A stretch of DNA of 8,460 nucleotides from Candidatus Methylomirabilota bacterium (GTDB taxonomy: Bacteria > Methylomirabilota > Methylomirabilia > Methylomirabilales > Methylomirabilaceae), in the NCBI GenBank assembly GCA_016200385.1, contig JACQEV010000111.1, forward strand, positions 1 to 8,460. Direction: 5' to 3'. Both the position numbers and the translations under genes were made by a program. Below are positions 5,502-8,460 of this stretch, in pieces. Under the pieces are notes generated by a model that saw nothing but the letters and a program-made list of their open reading frames with translations, searched no databases and was not told the DNA's origin. Within the stretch, counting starts at the first letter, position 1. Each line of letters begins with the position of its first letter.

Positions 5502-6953
5502 ATGGCGGGAGAACGCCATAAGGACAGGCTGGAAGAGTTGCGCCGCCGGCGCGAGGCCGCCCTTCAGGGAGGCGGGAAAGACCGGATCGAGCGACAGCAC
5601 CAAGCGGGGAAGCTGACGGCGCGGGAACGGGTCGAGCTGCTCCTGGATAAAGGGAGCTTTACCGAGCTGGATGCCCTTGTGACCCATCAGTGCTACGACT
5701 TCGACATGGATCGGCAGCGCGTCCCAGGGGACGGGGTCGTGATCGGATGCGGGGCGATCGATGGGCGACAGGTCTACATCTTCGCCCAGGATTTCACCGT
5801 CTTCGGCGGGAGCCTGAGCGGTGCCCACGCCGCCAAAATCTGCAAGGTGATGGAGCTGGCCCTCAAGATGGGCGCCCCTATCATCGGCCTGAACGACTCA
5901 GGTGGAGCCCGGATACAGGAAGGGGTTGTCTCGTTGGCCGGCTATGCCGACATCTTCCTGCGAAACACGCTGGCTTCAGGGGTTATCCCGCAGATCGCGG
6001 CCATCATGGGGCCGTGCGCTGGGGGCGCGGTCTATTCCCCTGCGCTGATGGACTTCGTCTTCATGGTGCGACACACTAGCCACATGTTCGTCACGGGCCC
6101 TGATGTGATCAAGACCGTCCTCCATGAGGAGGTCAGTTTCGAGGAGCTCGGCGGTGCCATGACCCACAACGCCTCCTCTGGGGTGGCCCACTTCGCCGCC
6201 GAGTCCGAGGAGGAGTGTCTTGCGTCGATCAGGGAGCTCCTTTCATATCTGCCTCAGAACAATCTGGAAGATCCGCCCCGGCGCGAGACCCGGGACTTCT
6301 TTGAGGTTCAGGAACATTTTGCCCAGAACATCGTCGTCGGCTTCGCTCGGCTGGACGGCTACTCGGTCGGGTTTGTGGCTAACCAGCCTGCCATGCTGGC
6401 GGGCTGTCTGGACATCGGGTCCTCCATCAAGGCGGCCCGCTTCATCCGTTTTTGCGATGCGTTCAACATCCCCATCATCACCCTGGAGGATGTCCCGGGT
6501 TACCTTCCGGGCACTGCCCAGGAGCTGGGCGGAATTATCAAGCATGGCGCAAAGCTCCTGTACGCCTATGGCGAGGCAACTGTGCCCAAGATCACCGTCA
6601 TCACCCGAAAGGCCTACGGGGGCGCCTACTGTGTGATGGGCAGCAAGCACATGCGGGCGGACGTCAACTTTGCCTATCCGACGGCCGAAATCGCCGTGAT
6701 GGGACCAGAGGGAGCCGTTAATATCCTCTATAAGCGAAAGATTGCCGACGAAGCAGATGCAGCCTTCCGCGAGGAAAAGGTTGCGGAGTTCAGGGATAAG
6801 TTTGCTAATCCCTACATCGCTGCGGAACGAGGGTACATCGACGATGTGATCGAGCCGCAGGAAACTCGCCCCAAGCTGATTAAGGCGCTTCGGTCGCTTC
6901 GGACCAAGCGCGAGACGAATCCGCCGAAGAAACACGGTAACATCCCGCTCTAG
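5502..6953 (+). CDS. Acyl-CoA carboxylase carboxyltransferase (beta) subunit, with an apparent internal deletion
   Basis: The biotin-dependent carboxyltransferase of an acyl-CoA carboxylase (PccB / methylmalonyl-CoA carboxyltransferase family), which moves CO2 from carboxybiotin to acetyl- or propionyl-CoA. Seen: [13 protein letters not shown] (37-49), [13 protein letters not shown] (94-106), [13 protein letters not shown] (129-141), the N-half oxyanion region [11 protein letters not shown] (170-180), [11 protein letters not shown] (331-341), [14 protein letters not shown] (370-383) and the usual end [10 protein letters not shown]. Cys377 occupies the GGAY-x-VM position, linked in actinobacterial enzymes to acetyl- versus propionyl-CoA choice (Asp or Ile there), so substrate stays open. 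Oddity: [11 protein letters not shown] (253-263) runs straight into [10 protein letters not shown], omitting about 35-38 residues including the conserved VPD-x-P-x-KPYD-x-x-x-VI segment. The 483 residues compare with about 515 normally. Family call firm; function of this shortened form uncertain. Confidence 0.88.
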   Translation: MAGERHKDRLEELRRRREAALQGGGKDRIERQHQAGKLTARERVELLLDKGSFTELDALVTHQCYDFDMDRQRVPGDGVVIGCGAIDGRQVYIFAQDFTVFGGSLSGAHAAKICKVMELALKMGAPIIGLNDSGGARIQEGVVSLAGYADIFLRNTLASGVIPQIAAIMGPCAGGAVYSPALMDFVFMVRHTSHMFVTGPDVIKTVLHEEVSFEELGGAMTHNASSGVAHFAAESEEECLASIRELLSYLPQNNLEDPPRRETRDFFEVQEHFAQNIVVGFARLDGYSVGFVANQPAMLAGCLDIGSSIKAARFIRFCDAFNIPIITLEDVPGYLPGTAQELGGIIKHGAKLLYAYGEATVPKITVITRKAYGGAYCVMGSKHMRADVNFAYPTAEIAVMGPEGAVNILYKRKIADEADAAFREEKVAEFRDKFANPYIAAERGYIDDVIEPQETRPKLIKALRSLRTKRETNPPKKHGNIPL

Positions 6954-6989
6954 GACGAGGGCGCCGATCGAGCCGCCCTCCATGTAAGG
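6954..6989 (+). other. In-frame remnant of the biotin carboxylase N-terminus directly after the upstream stop
   Basis: The 36 bases between the carboxyltransferase TAG and the apparent biotin carboxylase ATG contain no stop in the biotin carboxylase frame and translate to DEGADRAALHVR. This continues into MADEAYLIG exactly as in the family, where a ...ADR-x-x-x-HV-x-x-ADE stretch lies around residues 35-47 of E. coli AccC. These bases are therefore former coding sequence, not a spacer. The preceding N-terminal strand with its ANRGEIA motif, the true start codon and any original gap are absent. Confidence 0.75.
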
Positions 6990-8360
6990 ATGGCCGATGA
7001 GGCGTACTTGATCGGCCCCGCTCCTTCCGCCCAGAGCTATCTGAAGGTTGACCGGATCATCGACACTGCGAGAACGGCAGGTGCGGAGGCCATCCATCCG
7101 GGATACGGTTTTCTATCCGAGAACCCCGAGTTCGCCCTGCGGTGCGAGCAAGAGGGGCTCGTCTTCATCGGGCCCACATCTCAGGCGATCCGAGCGATGG
7201 GGGGCAAGACCGCCGCTCGAAGCCTGGCAACCCATGCTGGCGTGCCAGTTGTTCCGGGAACGACCCGTGACCTGACTGATGAAGAGGTGCTCCAAGTTGC
7301 CACAGAGATGGGCTTTCCGGTGCTCATCAAGGCCTCTGCGGGCGGGGGCGGCAAAGGGATGCGTAGTGTCTCGGCCGAGGCTGAACTCGCGGGCGCTATC
7401 CGTGCTGCTCGCTCCGAGGCGACTTCTGCCTTCGGCAACCCTGCCGTCTACGTAGAGCGGTATCTGGATTGCGCTCGCCACATCGAGATGCAGATTCTTG
7501 CCGATAAGGCAGGCAATGTGGTGTATCTCGGGGAACGCGAATGCTCGCTCCAGCGGCGTCACCAGAAGGTGGTCGAAGAGTCGCCGTCGCCCTTCGTCGA
7601 TGCTGATCTGAGGCGTCGGATTGGGGAGGCGGCCGTCAAGCTGGCCAAGGCTGCGAGCTATACCAATGCTGGCACGCTGGAGTTCTTGGTCGATTCGGCC
7701 AAGAACTTTTATTTCCTGGAGTTGAATGCGCGCCTGCAGGTGGAGCACCCGGTCACCGAGATGGTGACGGGACTTGACCTCGTGAAGGAGCAGATCCGGA
7801 TCGCGGCGGGCGAGCCCCTCTCCGTGCGACAGGAAGAGATCCAGTTGCGCGGGCATGCTATCGAGTGCCGTATCTATGCGGAGGACCCTTTTAACAACTT
7901 CATGCCCTCGCCAGGGCGAATTCAGGTGCTGCGTAATCCGTCCGGCCCAGGCATCAGGATCGACAGCGGCATCTACGAGGGGTGCGAGGTCCCACTCTAC
8001 TACGATCCCATCGTGGCGAAACTGATCGCGTGGGGACAGGATAGGAGCGAGGCGATCGGGAGGATGCGGCGAGCCCTGCGTGAATATGCGATCATCGGAG
8101 TGAAGACCAGCATCCCGTTCCACCATCGAATCCTTGACCATCCGCAGTTTCAGAAAGGCGAGTTCCACACACAATTTCTTGAGAGATGGCTGGCCGAAGG
8201 ATTCAAGGAGGAGAGCGGAAGGCTGGCTGAGATCGCGTTGGTTGCGGGCGCGCTCTATCTCCATACCAGGAAGCCGCCTTCCCCCGTATCTGTCTCGCAG
8301 GCTGCCCGGTCCGAAAGCCTCTGGAAGCTAGCCGCCCGGCACGAGGCATTACGCCGATAG
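6990..8360 (+). CDS. accC: Biotin carboxylase subunit of an acyl-CoA carboxylase, N-terminus missing
   Basis: An ATP-grasp enzyme that carboxylates protein-bound biotin using bicarbonate and ATP. Seen from the ATG at 6990: AIHPGYGFLSENPEFA (34-49), the ATP glycine loop KASAGGGGKGM (114-124), LGERECSLQRRHQK (180-193), the metal and catalytic stretch FLELNARLQVEHPVTE (242-257), GHAIECRIYAEDP (288-300) and the Arg expected for catalysis in GIRIDSG (Arg323). There is no biotin-attachment MKM motif or BCCP domain, so a separate carrier is needed. The C-terminus ends normally for a single-domain subunit (ARHEALRR). The N-terminus is wrong: relative to E. coli AccC about 43 residues are absent, including ANRGEIA; 12 more are encoded in frame upstream. 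The ATG's AAGG abuts it with no spacing and encodes Val-Arg in the family, so it is probably not a true start. Possibly non-functional or misassembled. Confidence 0.85.
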   Translation: MADEAYLIGPAPSAQSYLKVDRIIDTARTAGAEAIHPGYGFLSENPEFALRCEQEGLVFIGPTSQAIRAMGGKTAARSLATHAGVPVVPGTTRDLTDEEVLQVATEMGFPVLIKASAGGGGKGMRSVSAEAELAGAIRAARSEATSAFGNPAVYVERYLDCARHIEMQILADKAGNVVYLGERECSLQRRHQKVVEESPSPFVDADLRRRIGEAAVKLAKAASYTNAGTLEFLVDSAKNFYFLELNARLQVEHPVTEMVTGLDLVKEQIRIAAGEPLSVRQEEIQLRGHAIECRIYAEDPFNNFMPSPGRIQVLRNPSGPGIRIDSGIYEGCEVPLYYDPIVAKLIAWGQDRSEAIGRMRRALREYAIIGVKTSIPFHHRILDHPQFQKGEFHTQFLERWLAEGFKEESGRLAEIALVAGALYLHTRKPPSPVSVSQAARSESLWKLAARHEALRR

Positions 8361-8362
8361 TG

Positions 8363-8460
8363 ACGTTTCGAGCTCCGAGTTCCGAGTTGGCAACGCGCTC
8401 GATGAAACTTTAAATCTGGAAGCTCGGAACCCTGAGATCGTTAACTCGAAACCCGAAACT
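8363..8460. repeat. GTTTCGAG-type inverted repeat, copy 2 (runs off the window)
   Basis: It starts two bases after the biotin carboxylase stop with ACGTTTCGAG, the same ten bases that open copy 1 at 4184-4193, and continues with CGAGTT-type units. The right side carries complementary units (AACTCGAAACCCGAAACT at 8443-8460) that run to the window edge, so the true end is not visible. The interior is more diverged than in copy 1. As with copy 1 it lies at a gene's 3' end, suggesting a REP-like element tolerated or used at transcript ends. Confidence 0.68.

Noticed and set aside
6243..7097. Minus-strand open frame of 284 codons across the carboxyltransferase and biotin carboxylase junction
   Set aside because: Antisense shadow of two well-supported genes, with no recognisable domains.
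7113..8264. Long minus-strand open frame of 383 codons opposite the biotin carboxylase
   Set aside because: High GC leaves long antisense frames; the plus strand carries clear ATP-grasp motifs and the antisense protein has none.

Overview
The window is a GC-rich, gene-dense bacterial chromosome segment with seven genes that I recognise at family level and no rRNA, tRNA, transposase, phage or CRISPR signal. Gene content, codon use and interspersed hairpin repeats suggest an uncultured-lineage bacterium such as NC10/Methylomirabilota or a deltaproteobacterium-like relative. That placement is an impression, not a demonstration.

Layout. A minus-strand gene (89-1036) encodes an exported alpha/beta hydrolase. 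A 577-bp divergent intergenic region follows, ending in a plausible extended -10 promoter. It leads into a plus-strand cluster: a DEDDy (YprB-type) exonuclease (1614-2102), an MtaB-type tRNA methylthiotransferase (2086-3333), S-methyl-5'-thioadenosine phosphorylase (3318-4184) and a PfkB-family sugar kinase (4281-5189). The first three overlap by 16-17 nt, so they are very probably co-translated; the kinase is separated from them by a hairpin repeat. A 312-bp gap carrying a second, unrelated C/G-rich inverted repeat precedes an acyl-CoA carboxylase pair: the carboxyltransferase beta subunit (5502-6953) and a biotin carboxylase (6990-8360). Another copy of the first repeat family starts just after the biotin carboxylase stop and runs off the window.

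Functional logic. MtaB is a radical-SAM enzyme expected to release 5'-deoxyadenosine, and the phosphorylase next to it splits methylthioadenosine and often 5'-deoxyadenosine. The sugar kinase could act on the released sugar, so the cluster may pair tRNA modification with by-product salvage. The carboxylase pair should carboxylate a short acyl-CoA (acetyl- or propionyl-CoA) but needs a biotin carrier protein, which is not in the window.

Most notable observation. Three conserved genes each appear to lack a short piece without any frameshift. MtaB lacks about 27 residues right after its LQSG motif. The carboxyltransferase lacks about 35-38 residues between its two halves. The biotin carboxylase lacks its first roughly 31 residues and its start region, with the 12 codons before its apparent ATG still reading as biotin carboxylase directly after the upstream stop codon. 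Either the assembly dropped 80-120 bp pieces repeatedly, or the locus carries real in-frame deletions. I found no clear new defence or mobile system here.
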